A stretch of DNA of 64,000 nucleotides, from assembly GCA_013397435.1 (NCBI GenBank), contig VZRG01002080.1, positions 5,630 to 69,629 of the forward strand, written 5' to 3'. The translations under genes and the position numbers were made by a program. Shown here piece by piece: positions 50,101 through 63,700 of the stretch. The stretch comes from Erythrocercus mccallii. Its lineage: Eukaryota; Chordata; Aves; Passeriformes; Dicruridae. The notes beneath the pieces are model-generated. The model ran no database searches, was not told the origin of the DNA, and was given only the letters and a program-made list of their open reading frames with translations. Positions within the stretch are counted from its first letter, which is position 1. Each line of letters starts with the position of its first letter.

Positions 50101-52004
50101 CAATTACCAGTAAACTTTCTGCAGCAATGCAGAATTAATGCAAATCCAGCAACATTGTGCAGGATTGTGTTTTGCATCTCCTTCCTTACATTTTTCCTTC
50201 TAAGCAGGCAATACAAGAAACCTTTCCAGATTTAGTGAGTGGGTGAAGATGAATGGGATTTTGGAGAATATACAGTTTAAACTTCCTGCTCAAGGTTTTA
50301 CACTGTCAAAAATGGCTTGATTTGTGTGTCCAACAAGTTTGGTCACTCCCAACCTGATTATAGTCTGGATCTACCATAAGGGAACAGTAAATAAAGTTTT
50401 CTGAACAAATTAAAGATTTAGTTAATAAATTAGAAATTATTTATTAATATGCTTTATGAAGAATTGAGCTATGAGAAATTTATCTTCCCCAAATCAGTAT
50501 GCATTTTCATATGTATCATAATCAAATGCATTTGATTAAATGAATGATCAGTAGCTAAAAGAAAGAAAAACAAACTATACTGTTATAACTATACAGTGAA
50601 AGCAAACAATCAAACAATACATTTCCTTTACATTCCAATAAAATGCAGTGAAAAAGCAGCACCACAAACAGTTGTATTCACAAACTGGTTTTTAACATCA
50701 AGATCATTCCAATACCGTAATAACCATCTGAGCTTAAGCAGCCCATCTTGCCAAGTATAGGAGGGTGCAATGTATGAACTGATCACAAAATAAAAGTGTT
50801 AACTAGGCATTTGTTCATGATTGTTTCCCATGCATTGTACACAGGCCACAGAAAAACCACTACAGAATTAAAAAGTTTTTTTAAAAAGATTCTAAAGGCT
50901 CTTCTAATTGTAGAAGAGCTGTCTTGCACTTTCATTATTTCTTGAACAGCAAGTATTGTGTCTTTCTGGTACACAATATTTTGTCCTAAGCAAAGTAGTC
51001 TCTGCTGCTGGAAGGAAAAATCTTGCTTTTCCAAAAACTGGTTACAAGTGAATAATGAAGGAAGTCTAAAGATAATGTTTTGCAAATCTACTCAGGAGCA
51101 AGACACTGCAAGCACAATGGACTGCATCAATCAGAAATCAGAGATCACAAATATAACTTGGATTTCTATCAAATCACCATACAACTTGCAATACACTTGA
51201 GCTGCTTCTTCATTCACTCAGCTTCTATTTTTTGTTCTCCTGTAACACTCCTCTACCTAGGGATGTCCCTAGATATTTTACTCTCTGTCATACAACATGT
51301 CGTTCCACATCCCAGTGTCCAGCTGCTAAAATTATGAAATTTTTAGTCTAAATTACCATCCAATTCACACATTCTGTCTTAAGTGATTTAAACATCTAAA
51401 CAGTGCCTCTAGACATGTAAGAGCTGTCCAGTCACATCAATGAGACCACAGCCGTCAGGCATCACTAGAAATTCCATTAGACTTTTAAAAAAGCCTGGGG
51501 GGTTTTTTATCCAACAGTATAAACTTGTATTTGGTTAGCCAACTTATATTTTAGGTACCTTTATCAGTGCTGTATAATTGCAGAATTATGATAAGTAATG
51601 TCATGCATTTTAAGTCTAAGCACTGGTCTCAAATCCAAAATAAAGACAGGGCAATGTCAGAAAATGCCAATGTACAGCTTATAAAGAAATTACTAATTCT
51701 GCTCTATATAAAATGCTATCTATAATTTATTTGGGTTTTCAATTCTGCAGGGACTTTCACTTTTTATTAAATTTAGTATGTTTCAAAATGATGTAACAAA
51801 TGGTGCAGTCAAAAGAAGTATTTCAAAACGCACACGACAAGAACAAAGATTAAATTACCTAACAGTGTAAAGAGAGAGTTTTAGAGAAAGATTTGACTTT
51901 AGCCCTAAACTTTTTGCAATTTATTGTCCCATATAAGTCATAAAAATGAATGATGCAATAGTTACGAAATAAAAAATGAAAGGCGCATATTTATAGGTGC
52001 ATAT
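47161..52004. other. Unique AT-rich noncoding DNA
   Basis: A strong polypyrimidine tract and acceptor match lies at 48461-48483, but the following frame is short and no donor fits. Several open frames of 60-100 codons are unsupported. No named repeat was seen. Confidence 0.6.
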
Positions 52005-52032
52005 CTATTAAGAAGTGTCTATTAAGAAGTGT
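52005..52032. repeat. Perfect 14-bp tandem duplication
   Basis: CTATTAAGAAGTGT occurs twice, head to tail, without mismatch. Confidence 0.92.
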
Positions 52033-55000
52033 TTTAATAACAGGCAGTATTTTATCACTATCAGCTTCAAATCCATTCTAGACCTGTATTTAAAATGCCT
52101 AGTCGAAAACTACCACATTAAAACCCCAGATTCCATAAATCACAAGGCAAACTAAAATCTCTTGTCTACTAAGTCAAATTTACAAACCCTGAGACTCTGT
52201 TTAGTGCTTAGCATTCTTATTGCGTAGGCAAAAAAATAATTTTCCAAATAATTTTTTTTAAATCTTGCCTTTTCAAAAATAAGATAAAATAAAACACTAC
52301 CACAGTTTAAAACTAAGAGTCTTGTGCCTTTTTTTAACCATGTCTATAGTAATAAAAACAGGATGTAAATATTTCTGAAACTTTTTGTGAACAAATTTAA
52401 AAGTACCTTAAATTTCATCACTAGCTACAAGGGACCAAATCTCAGCAGAATATGATGTATTGTCCCCAACAGCTTCTCTCTCTAAAATGCACATTTTGTA
52501 AAATCACAGTAAGCCTTGGAGAAGTATCCAAAAAGTTCTGCAAGAAAGCTTTTGCCTTGTGGTATACACAGATCAGTAAGGGCAGGAAGCTTGCTGAGTT
52601 TGCATTGAGAACAGAGAAAGTTCATTTAATTTTTCCTATTTTCCTGCTTTTGTCCCTAGAGTTTGGTGGTTCATAAAATTGATTTATTGTCTAGAAATGA
52701 TGTTCATTGTTAGATTTCATTTTATTGTTAAATTTTCAAAAAAGTATAATTAAAAAATAATAAAAAGGATAGTTTCCAAAAAGTCAGCTGTGCTTAAAAG
52801 TCAGATTTATATATTTCAGATAGAGAGAGAGAAAGAGAGACAAATTAGTTTGATTTTCAGATAACCACTTACTGCCACCTATGCAAAGATATTTCCTACA
52901 GTAGATGTATTAAGACATTAACTGACACAAAAATGGTCAGAGTAACACATACACATGCAACACTAAACCTAGGAGAAGTGGACCAGCATGCATGACATTT
53001 TCATTTTAACTAACATTCAAGACCTTACACACAACTTCCAAGGTAGAAGGAATTCATTAAAAATTACTACAGATCTACTGACCTTTGAAAGAAATAAGTC
53101 AACTCTCTTTAAGACTATACACATACATTCAAGCTATGTCTTCATATGCAATACATCACTTCATCCAATCCCAGTTTTCATAAGAACACATATAGAATTT
53201 TGGGGGAGTTTTAAGGAGAGTTTTGGCAACACTGCCAAAATAATTCTTGGGCTAAAAATTTCCATGGAGTACGTCTTTGACTTTTTATTCAGACTTTTAA
53301 ATTCACTTAATTTTTGCCAAACACTGATTTAGCTTGTCCAAGAATTTTCAAAGAATCTTCCAATTTCTTTGTCTCAAGACTGTTATTTTTCTTCCTGATA
53401 CCTTTACATACATCATCATACACCTTCTACAAAAGAGAGAAATGCTATGAAAAAACAGCACATTGTCCTGTAGTCAAAGAATGTTACGCAGACATATCCT
53501 TTAATGTCTGTGCCTGAATCTGCCACCTTAAACTCCATAATGCTATACAAGTAATTTACTCAGGATCATTTATGAACCATGCATCTATTCTACAGACTAC
53601 TCCCCCATCCATCCACAATTAGATATTCAATGAAATGACAGTTCAATCTTCCTTCTCACCAACAGCAACACTTCAAACAAGTGCACTGACTCTCAAGGCT
53701 GAGCATCTGTGGTGAAAGAACGGCAGTCAGTGTTATCTGCAGCAGTTTTTCATATAGATGCATCTTGCATGTGGCATTTTACTTTGTAATTTGTTTTGGT
53801 GACATTTATAGAAGATCAAATTAGCATGGTGAAAAAAGACCTTGAGTTTCATAAGTGATTTCAGCCAAGCACAATATCTGGTTCCTACTGGTTGGCAAAT
53901 AATGATAATCTGGATTATAACAGACTAAGCTTTACTACTTCTGTATATAGTGGATAAGGTACAGCAGCAAAGGAATCCAAGACTGCAAAACCAGAAGTTG
54001 ATTTTTCTGAACTGAAAACTGGTAGCAAGGAGCCTAAACACCACAGATCAGGTTACTGATCATGTTTGTTATCATGCTATAAAAAAATATACAAAATGCT
54101 GTGACATTTGTCACAGATGAAACCACAAATTAGTGTATACTCTTTCACTTAAAAATGGTCTTTCACCATTAGACCAGTCACTTCTGCTGCTAGTCTGTGT
54201 ACTATTCTTGAATCTTGACTTCATTTTGGCTGTACATCTACTCATCTAGAGAATAAAAGGCTGCTGGTGCCCTCGAAGAGATAATTTACCAATATTTTTG
54301 TACTGAGAAGTGCAAAAAAAGGAAAGAAAAATATATTATAACCATAAAAAATCCCTACTGTTTCTCTTCTTCCAGTGTCAAATACAGGCAATGTTATTTG
54401 GCTTATAACACAGAGACAACTTTTAAAATCTGTTAGTAGTTTTCAAAACCTTGAAGGTTTAAAGCAAATTCTTCACACTAATTTTTTTAAAGGAATACCT
54501 CAAAAAGCTAGAAGACTGGAGCAGTACTTCTGTCTTGTGCAAATCACGGGTTAGGTGACACAAGCTTCATGAAGAAACCACATCAGTGTGGTCAGATTCA
54601 AGTAACTAACACAGAAACTTTCAATTTAATGCATTAAAAAAAACTGTTAGAAAGTAGGTATTTTCCTGCAAATTAAACTAGGAGCTCTTTTCAGCTATAC
54701 TGAGAAAAAAAACCCCTCAATTAAAAAAAGTAGTTGCATCCGATTCCATGACACAAAGACAAAATTACATCACTGCTAGCAGCTCCGACCTAAGGGCAGG
54801 GAGGAATCATGACTTGTACTTTGCAGTACAATGCAGGATCAGCAAATAGCTAGATTAATATCAATAATTTAGTGAGCAACTTGGAAGCTAGTCTTTTTTT
54901 TTCCAGCTACATTTATACAAAGATGTTCATATAGGAATGTTCAACAGTGCCTACAAGTACCAAGTGCTTAAATACATAAAATACTAATGAATACTTTAAC

Positions 55001-56109
55001 CATATGGTAGTCCAGAATGCATACACAAGTATACCTGTAACACTTATCTGAAAATTAGTACATTGCTGCTAGACTAATTAAATCTTCTGCTTAAGTAGGG
55101 ACTTATTTTATCTGCATATTAGATTTAAAATGAATTACATTTAGGTCAAGCCAAAACCAAATAAACCTCCAATTATACCCTATTTTTACATCTCTTAACT
55201 CTAAATGCTATATTTCTGCAATTTCACTGAAATGTATTTCTAGTTACCAAATATTTCTGAAAATAATATCCTTAATACCAACAACAAGGATGACTGGACA
55301 CCAAGACCAAGGACAATACTGATCCTGGGTCCTGCTAAAAGAGGAATAAAAGTATAAGTACATGCTGTACTGCTTTTCTAAGTGGATTTTATGAATACAG
55401 TTATGATGGTCGGTATTTTAAATGCTATACTCTGCTATGTGTATAGGATTAGACAGAAACATAATTCTATTTTCCAAGATACATGAAGAGTGACAACACT
55501 TTGGAGTTTCTCGTCCTTGATATCACTCCTTGATTTCACAGACAAATACAACTGGCCTCTTCTGAGCTACAACAGTCTCACAACAGTAACTCTAGTAAGT
55601 TGGTTGTATTCTACAATGAGAAGATTTTGGGAAATTAAAATACTTTCCACATTTCTTAGATGTCCACATTAACTTCCTGAATTTTGCAGTCTCCCACCAT
55701 TGAGTTAGTTTCTTCCAAAGCACATGGGGTTTGAGAAGTAAATGTTGGGGTTCTGGCACACCTATTTCCTTCCTACTCATCAGACTTAACCTCTAGGCAT
55801 CCAGCTCTTTTATTCCTGAACTCTGGGTTTTTTTGTATTTTCCTTTTTCTTCACTATGTGTTATTCTCACAAGTTTCATTTTAGGACCTAGGTGTAAGGT
55901 AAAAGGATTCAAGATGCTACTGTATTAAAAAAGGGATATACAATTACTTCTGGTTTTAACTGCAAACAGCAGTAACCCCGAAATGGGATGAACTACGCTA
56001 TTGTTGGTCAAGGGTATCTGAAAAATAACAGTGATAATTATTAATAATAAAAATAACAGCCTTCAAGCACATCACAGCACAAAAGAAAGATTCTTAATAT
56101 AAGAAAAGA
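52033..56109. other. Unique AT-rich noncoding DNA
   Basis: Includes a short GA-rich microsatellite at 52818-52842. No gene or transposon recognised. Confidence 0.62.
52818..52842. repeat. GA-rich microsatellite
   Basis: GATAGAGAGAGAGAAAGAGAG-type run; imperfect. Confidence 0.8.
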
Positions 56110-56135
56110 CAATTACATTGAGCAATTACATTGAA
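56110..56135. repeat. 13-bp tandem duplication
   Basis: CAATTACATTGAG is followed directly by CAATTACATTGAA, with one mismatch at the last base. Confidence 0.9.
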
Positions 56136-59100
56136 GGTTAACCTTTTTTTTTCAGGTAGGAAAAAAAGTAGAGACAAACATCAAGTTTCACATATTATGA
56201 AAAATCCCAAGCCCAGAAGCCCAAAACAAATAAATAAACAAACAGAACCCCATATTTATCTTTGTGCAACAACTTTCTATGCCTTCCAAAATCCTTTTAA
56301 AAAAAAAAGAGTCCTCTAGTTTATACAAGACAGAGGCAACTCACTGGTAATATGGTTTCAAGGAATTTTCTTTTTTTATCTTGGGTTTCTGACAACACAG
56401 GGATATTTCTGTAGGGCAGGACTGACTTATTACTTAAAGGTCTATGACAGTATGAAGCCCAGGTATACAAGGCTTAAATACATCTCTTTCAGAGGGTTAT
56501 TATGCCGCAGCATCTGTAAAAATTTATCAAAATAAGTATTTTCGATCATATTATAGTTCTGCAATTTTCTGTTAGATGAAGTTTCATGTTCGGTAGGTTT
56601 CCAAATTAGTCTATTCACATTCAATTCCAGTGGCTAAACCAAACTTGCCAGAAAAGAAAGTTGGCCATGCTCCCTCCCTACTGTACTCAGGAGTTTTTTC
56701 ACAGAAGAAGGGTTACTAGAGGAGATAAACTGAGCTTGAATGCTCCACAAGTTTGTTTGGCATCACTGTAATGCCTCTTCCATTGTGCCATGGGTCCTAT
56801 CTCCCATGAGAAAATGTACCAAGTTCTCTTCTTTTATCTTCTTCCTCTTTGGCCTGCATTTCACAATTGCCAACACAGCACTCAAGGATCACAACCTGCC
56901 CCTGGGTAGGGTAATTTTCAACACAGAGAGGTAGCAATACACAGCTACTTAAAGGCCCTCTGTTGGCAAAAGAAAAGCATATTTAGTTGAAGGAGGGGAC
57001 AAATATTTGTAGATTTTTATACATAGCTTGAAGTGACACATACACATTTTCTTAGTGTTTCTTTCTCATAATTGTCTTGTTTTTAAACACTGTCCCCCAT
57101 GGTCCACCCTGGGTGCACAAAAGCCCCAGACTCTCCCTGGTGCATTTGAACTCATCTGATGCTATCAAGGTGGAAACAGTACTTTTAAACAGCTTCAGTT
57201 ACCAAAAAGACAAAACCCTGGATTACATTTTTGCAATATAGAGAACTCAAAATGTATTATGAGCTTATCTGTACATTTATCTGGTTTTTCTCTCATATTA
57301 TGTAAATAACAGGACTCTTCTCGCACAGAATTATGGAATCACAAAAAAACGTTTATTACATCAAGTAATTATAATAATGTTGACTAGAGCAGACAGAGAG
57401 TAATGAGAAGTGTGGTTTCCAGCGTTGAAAATAGTTTTGAGGAATCATTAAAAAGAACTAAGCACAATCTTCATTTTGTTTGGATACGATTTATACAGTA
57501 TAGGGAAGGAATAAATATTTTAATGCCCCTAAGGAAGTTCTATTCCTTTTCCCCTTAGACAATATTCAGTCCAAACACTGTCTCTTTACCGAACACAAAG
57601 CCTATCCCATCAATTTCTGTTGTATAAGCACTGAAACAGCTTTTTCACAGATGCATCTACAGTGAAGTTTTCTTTGCTGCTGCCTAGCGTCACACACTGT
57701 TGATGGTATCAGTGTCACTTAACACTAAGATAAAAACAGGAGAAAAATCACTCACAGTCATTGATAGACAGTAACCTTTCATTCCATCATTGCCAATGAT
57801 AGAGAAAAAACAAACTGTACCACATATACCTGATCACTACCTTGAATTATTTAAGTCACTGTGATGAAAAAACACTACAAGCACATTATCAGAAATACAG
57901 TTCACACATAAATGATTTTAGAAATCCTAAATTCCAGGAAGGTGGGCACCCATTGCTCTGGTGCAGCTTTTGCTGTATTCTGAGCACAGTCTTAAGCACT
58001 TCCCAGTGATTCTCATGGCACCATCTGCTGAAAGGCTGGGTTCCCTCTCTGTTCCCTATTCCGACAGCACAACAGCCATAATCTTCCACACTAGCTCAAC
58101 AAACAATAGAAAGCACTGAAAGGAAGACTTTCATGTCACTGTGACAAGATGGCAGCAATTGCTCCTGGAAGAACAATGCATCTTAACCACATGCAGAATA
58201 GGAGCCTCAACCCTTCAATTTAGCTTTTCCCTCAAGTGTCTCACATTTTCAACTATGAGATAATCAAGCCAAAAACGTAGAGGGGGAGAGATTGTCATTT
58301 CTATTTTTACATACAAAAGAGACAGTCAGGTATCATCAAGATGAAGGCTCGCAAGATTGACACAGTTAGGATCTAACAATCATGTCTAACAGCCATGTTG
58401 GTTAAGGCAGGCATACATCAATACAGGCTTCCTCCAGCAGATTTGCATATGTTTCTGCTCAAGAAAGACAGGCTTGAATAGTGTATTTCATTAAGATGTT
58501 CTGCAATATTGTGGCTGGACTGCTAGTGGAAAATTGCCAGCTTTTTTTAAAATATTCTTGGTACTCTTTTTCATCATAAAAAAGAAAATTCAGTATATTA
58601 CTATTTTTTTTTGTAAAATGCTCTGCCTCTCACAGCATGAAGCAAGCAGGAACTCAATGTATTTCTGAGCCTACATATTAATTTTATAATCCAAAAATGA
58701 AATGTCACCAGGGTTTCTAATTACCCAATACACTTTTGAAAAGTATGACATATAGATGCCATAAGACTAGACAGTCTTATAAATAAAGGTCTCATAAAAA
58801 GGCATTAGACAAGCTGATAAATAAGCATATTTTACATTCAGAAAAACTTCATAAGAAAGTCAGAGAGGCTGCTGAGAGTCACTAATGGTTCTTCTGACAC
58901 TGAAGAACCTCATTTTCTTCATTTGGTGTTTTCATCAACTTCCTATTGCATTTTAATGAACAGATTCTCACCCAAACAAAAATGGCTAGACTTAGTTATG
59001 TTCACAAACAGAAGCACAATAGCCCACGGTAACTTGTTGTTGTAGAGGTAACTAATATGTTAGACAATTGGAATCAGTGTGTCTTACAAAAACAGGTACT

Positions 59101-59429
59101 TCACTAAGTGTTACAATACCAAATTGTAGGGACAATAGTAAGTAAGATACAAAAATCCAATCTGGATGCAAAACAGCAAGGATTTTACTAAAAAAAGTGA
59201 GGCTACAATGTGGAAGGAAACTATTGAACTAAAAATGAGATTAAGAGTGGAGCTCCTTACTAACCATTGTGAGAAATTACCTTGTGGCAAAAATAAACAA
59301 AAAGCCCTGGATCATAAATATGATATTTGGTGATGGTTAAAAAAAGAATAAAATTTGATCTAGTATCAATACAGAATAAAGTCAGAATATTATACTGCAA
59401 GAACTTGTTATAAATGAAAATCGCCAATT
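56136..59429. other. Unique AT-rich noncoding DNA
   Basis: No gene, RNA or named repeat recognised. Confidence 0.62.
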
Positions 59430-59452
59430 TGATTTTTAATAATAATAATAAA

Positions 59453-59458
59453 TTTATT
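59453..59458 (-). terminator. Polyadenylation signal AATAAA (minus strand)
   Basis: Plus-strand TTTATT reads AATAAA on the minus strand. It is followed by the (TTA)n tail of the insertion-like block. Confidence 0.5.
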
Positions 59459-59530
59459 GGTTACAAAATGGATAATATTTGAAAAAGCCACGAGCCAAAG
59501 CCCAAAGTGCCAACCTAGGACACAGCACTG

Positions 59531-59592
59531 GTGGAACAGAGTGACCTGATCTCTCTGTGCAATCCCTCTGTTCCACGAACTGTCCTTCGTGG
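59531..59592. other. Two overlapping perfect hairpins
   Basis: GTGGAACAGAG (59531-59541) pairs with CTCTGTTCCAC (59566-59576) over a 24-base loop. CCACGAA (59573-59579) pairs with TTCGTGG (59586-59592) over a 6-base loop. The arms share CCAC at 59573-59576, so the two stems compete at that point. Confidence 0.88.
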
Positions 59593-60180
59593 TTTGTGTT
59601 CTTATAGTCTCTGGTAGCCTCTGGCTAGGGCTTACAATGGAAAAATACAGTCTCTTTGATAGGGAAAAGGTTTTCTTGAATTAAACAATGTGGTTTCAGG
59701 TGTGGCTGGGTGGGTTTCCTGGTCCGGTTGAAAGACAGTACCAGTTCCTCGATTGCTCCCTGTTCAGTTGAAAAGAAACTGTACTTCAGCCTGAAGAGGG
59801 GTTGACGGTTCTTGATGGCCGGTGATATTCCCTGATGGCCAGTGATGTCAGGAGTTATTTTTCAGTGTTGAGAGATAAGTGTGCAGTCCAGCTGAAAGGA
59901 ATTGTTTTGGGAAGGGATGTCTCAGCTTGTGATAAAATCAAGGTGGGTTCTTCACACCTCCTGCTGTATGAATGGTGAGGTCCCAGCTGTGTGGGGAACA
60001 ACGGTCCCTTGCTTACCTCTGGAATGTGAATGTAGGTCTCCACCCAGGAGGGCAATTTCTTATACTGTGGCTTCTGCCTGGGAAAATCTTACCTATATAA
60101 AGGGACTATTTCTGAATTACAGTAATATATATTTACAATACATTTCGGCACGAATTATCCCTTATGTTCCTCTATAACAA

Positions 60181-60315
60181 ACTGAATAGCCTTCAAGGAC
60201 CAAAGTGATAGTAATGACAAAATACAACAGCACAAAGACAAGGTCAAGCATTCTGGGAACAGGACAAATTTCTACTGTAATTCTACTAGAGAATCATCAA
60301 GTCAAAATAATAGAG
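60181..60315. other. Short AT-rich spacer
   Basis: May include the further-decayed left part of the ancient CR1 that follows. Confidence 0.5.
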
Positions 60316-60790
60316 CAGGAGAATGACTTGGAAGTATTAATCAATTGGGATTAATACAACCAGTCAAAGAGCTACAGCTGTCAAAAAGGTATATGCAATC
60401 AGACTATATCAAGGGACAAATTTTCAGTAGAGATGGGGATGTTTTACAAGAATCTGGTAAGGTCTCATCTGGAACTCTGTGAATAGTTCTGGTCACCTGT
60501 CTCAGAAAATTAATGATTTAAGCTCCAGCATGTGCAGGGGAAAGCTACAAGAATAACCGCAGAAGCAAGGCGAGGACAGTACAAAGAGGATACCAACAGA
60601 GGCTTGTTTCATTAGCCTAACAAAATGAAAGTTGAGAGGCAGTAAGTACTCTCTGTAAACAAACCAAGGATACAAGAAAAGAGAAGGAGAAAAACTCTTA
60701 AGCTGTAGGCAACACTGGCACACAAGAAGTGGGTATTAACAAGCAGTGCTGGGAACTGGAAGCCTTCATCATCAGGTGAACAATATGCTG
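60316..60790 (+). mobile_element. Ancient CR1 LINE fragment
   Basis: Landmarks of the reptile-type CR1 ORF2 end occur in order over 475 bp: GAATGACTTGGAAGTATTAA, TCAGTAGAGATGGGGATGTT, GGTAAGGTCTCATCTGGAAC, CATTAGCCTAACAAAATGAA and GCACACAAGAAGTGGGTATT. The element is on the plus strand. Small indels break the frame throughout and no open frame survives. Its divergence exceeds that of the minus-strand copies at 20.4, 26.3 and 44.8 kb, so it is probably an old insertion shared with other birds. Confidence 0.82.
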
Positions 60791-63700
60791 AACAGATTTT
60801 GCTAGCAGTAATCAAGGCAAGGAACATCACAGGAGCAAGATGCTTTTTTTGTTTGGTTATAAACAGTACTACTGTTGCTGAAAGCCAGAAAATCTCAGTA
60901 GTCCTTTTTTCTACAGGCCTGTGCTTTACTCATATTCCAAGCTCACACACCACTTTTCTGAATGTCATTTCTTTCACATCTTCTCTTTTTGTGCATACAT
61001 TGTGGAAAGCACACACTTCCCTCCTCACTCTGAGGTATTCCTCAGCTTGAATACTCTAGCTGAAAGGCTAAAAGCTCTTCTGACCTAACCGCTAGTGCAC
61101 CTAAAGGCACAGAGGTGGTTTTGTCAGGTTCACCTGTAAACAAAAGCTTAGGGTATTTTTGATGTCTGCAAGACATCCCAATGCAGCCGCACAAGACAAC
61201 TACTTTATAGCTCATGTTGTTTTGCATAATTAACCAATTTGCCAATTCCAGCTTTTTTTCCCCATCCTTATATTGTAATCGCAGAGAAAGCCAGTAATAA
61301 ATACTGCAATGTAGAACAAACTAAACCAAATAGCCAAGCACTCTAATCACACTATTTAATACAAGCAAGCTTCTGGCATTGTGAGCATCTAATGTAAGAA
61401 TTTCAATGTTTCAAGAAAGGTAACTTTGTCATGCAATGTGTCATTACGTATAAAGACTGTATCATACTGATAACAATTTTCATTATTTAAATGCTAAAAA
61501 GATAATGTATTTTAAAAATAAGGTCCCAATTTTGTGATAAATAAATAAATGAGGGTGCATAAAAGTTGTAACATGTGAAAAGATTGTACCAGTTGTTTAG
61601 TAACTTTTCACAGTGAGAAGCAACTGAGATCATGCTGAGACCTGACAAAAGCTTGAAATGTCAAGCCTTACAGGGACCTGACAAAAGCATGATATGAGCT
61701 GTTGCAATCTGTATCATCCCTAAGTATGTTCAATTTAGTCCATATACTAGATAGGTAATTATTTGAACCTACACATAGCAACCTAGCAGGGCACCTATTA
61801 TTTTAGAACATGGGGGCAGCAGACTGTAAAAACACTGCTTGTTCTACTCAAAACTTGCACATTATCCTAATGAAGAGTATTCTGATATGAAAAGACGTAT
61901 GTCCAGAAATCCAAGGAGACTGATATCGCAGTTGGACACGAAAGGAAGAGCTTGACTCTAGGTAGAAAAATTATCAGAAGGCTTTTCTTTAATATTTTTA
62001 TAGACCCTTTTATAACATGCTGCACTAAAGAACCACACGATTGGTTCAGTAAAGACAACACTTCATTGGTTAAATCACAGAAACAATATCTGTGAGAAAA
62101 TTATTATGAGAAATCTAGAAGTGTTTATGAAAGATAGAAGACTTGTTTACTTTTCACTGTCCTTGAGAAGAATGGATTCTCACTAGAGAAGGAATCAGCC
62201 ACTAACAGGCTGAAGAAATTCACACTCAGAAAACCAGACCCACAGACTTGCAATGGTCTTCCTCTAATACGACCTTGATTCACCTAGCACATTAGTTATT
62301 TGCATTAGTCTGGCTATTTTATGAATGTGCATCCAGCAGTACAGACATGTAGGCACATCCTGAATCCCTGGTGTTCAGACCCTTGAAAATTCTCTACCAG
62401 TCAGCTGTAGAAAAGCAGTATATGCTAGAACTGTGCAGACACAGGTGGAGAACTACACTAATCAAACCTGTGCAGATCGCACCATCAAACTAGCACGTAA
62501 TTTTGCATTTTAAAAGTGGATGGCAATAGAATTGAACATTAAATACAGAAGTGTATGTTTAGTTACAAATGTGAAGTATATGAACCACTGATATGATACA
62601 CAATCCTCTTTATGTGCTGTCCAGGCCTGACAGGAAAGGTGATGAGTTCTTTACCTAGTGATAGGGAGGTATTTTCACCATTCATACAGCAGGAGTATGA
62701 AAATAGGATAGATTATTTAATGTCTAATCCTGTATTAGACCTAAACATCACATAAATTGTGCAACTTGTTTGCCCAATTCCCACCACTGTTATATCACTC
62801 ATATGAATAGTTACTTTTCCTTCGCGTTTGCTAGAGCTTGTGCTTACAGATAGTGCACTAATATACTGATCTTAATTACTGCTGTTATTGAAAGCTCACT
62901 GCCAGTTTCTTTAGGCACTTGAAGACAAATTTAGCATGGGCAATTATGATTTCTGTACATTATTCCCTTGTTAGCTTGGTTTACTCCCTTTCAGCTAAAT
63001 TCAGTCTCTGTGTCACCATACTCTTCCTTCTAATGAAAAAATCCTAACAAGTGTATACATCACTCATTTTTAATAAAGCATAACTATCTCCACGTAATAT
63101 GTGGTTCAGCCTGATGCTTGCATACAATAACAATAAAACCATATTAAGGAAGGTAGCATGGTGACCATGGGGGGAAAACCAAATGTAAATACTAAGTCAG
63201 TACAATCAAGATGGCAACTTGGAATGGAAGGTGTTTCTTGTTGCTTCAAGAGCTACATTCCTGGAGAAAAATAGCAAGCTGCTGCTCTTTCAGGATCAGG
63301 TATACACTTAGAAGTGTCTCTGCATGGATGATATTGATTTGGAGGCATTCCTTATATAATGGCCATCTGTAATGTTATAATTAGACTGAGCAGCACACAT
63401 GCTGGATTCCTTTTAAACTCTGCCAGCACGCAGCCCTTCACCTATAACTAGAATATTACGTATCTTTGATAATGACCTTTCACTGTGAGATTTGTCCTTT
63501 CAGGCTAAACAGCATTCTCTGCTTAAATGTATTTAGTCTTCTTTGGAAGTATACAATAATCTCAGTAGACACCAGCATTTCCACTGGATCTCTAAAAATC
63601 ACTTATTTGACAAATATTTGATTACTGAAGTTACTTGATTCATTAACATTATGAAGGATTCCATGACAACAAATGAAGAACATATAATAATAATTTAAAT

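Larger units (their letters stand above)
59430..60180 (-). mobile_element. Retroelement-like insertion of unknown family, possibly LTR-derived
   Basis: This 750-bp block is less AT-rich and more CpG-containing than its flanks. Read on the minus strand it has, in order, a long U3-like region (60180 to about 59610), a TATA-like TATAAG at 59606-59601, two overlapping hairpins (59592-59531), AATAAA at 59458-59453 and a TTA-repeat tail ending near 59438. The order matches an LTR U3-R segment or a retrocopied transcript. No TG...CA termini, target-site duplication or primer-binding site could be fixed, so the borders are estimates. An imperfect 14-bp repeat (TGATGGCCRGTGAT) lies at 59813-59826 and 59833-59846. 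A plus-strand TATATAAAG at 60094-60102 leaves the opposite orientation possible. Opposed open frames of 66-91 codons are not credible. Confidence 0.5.
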
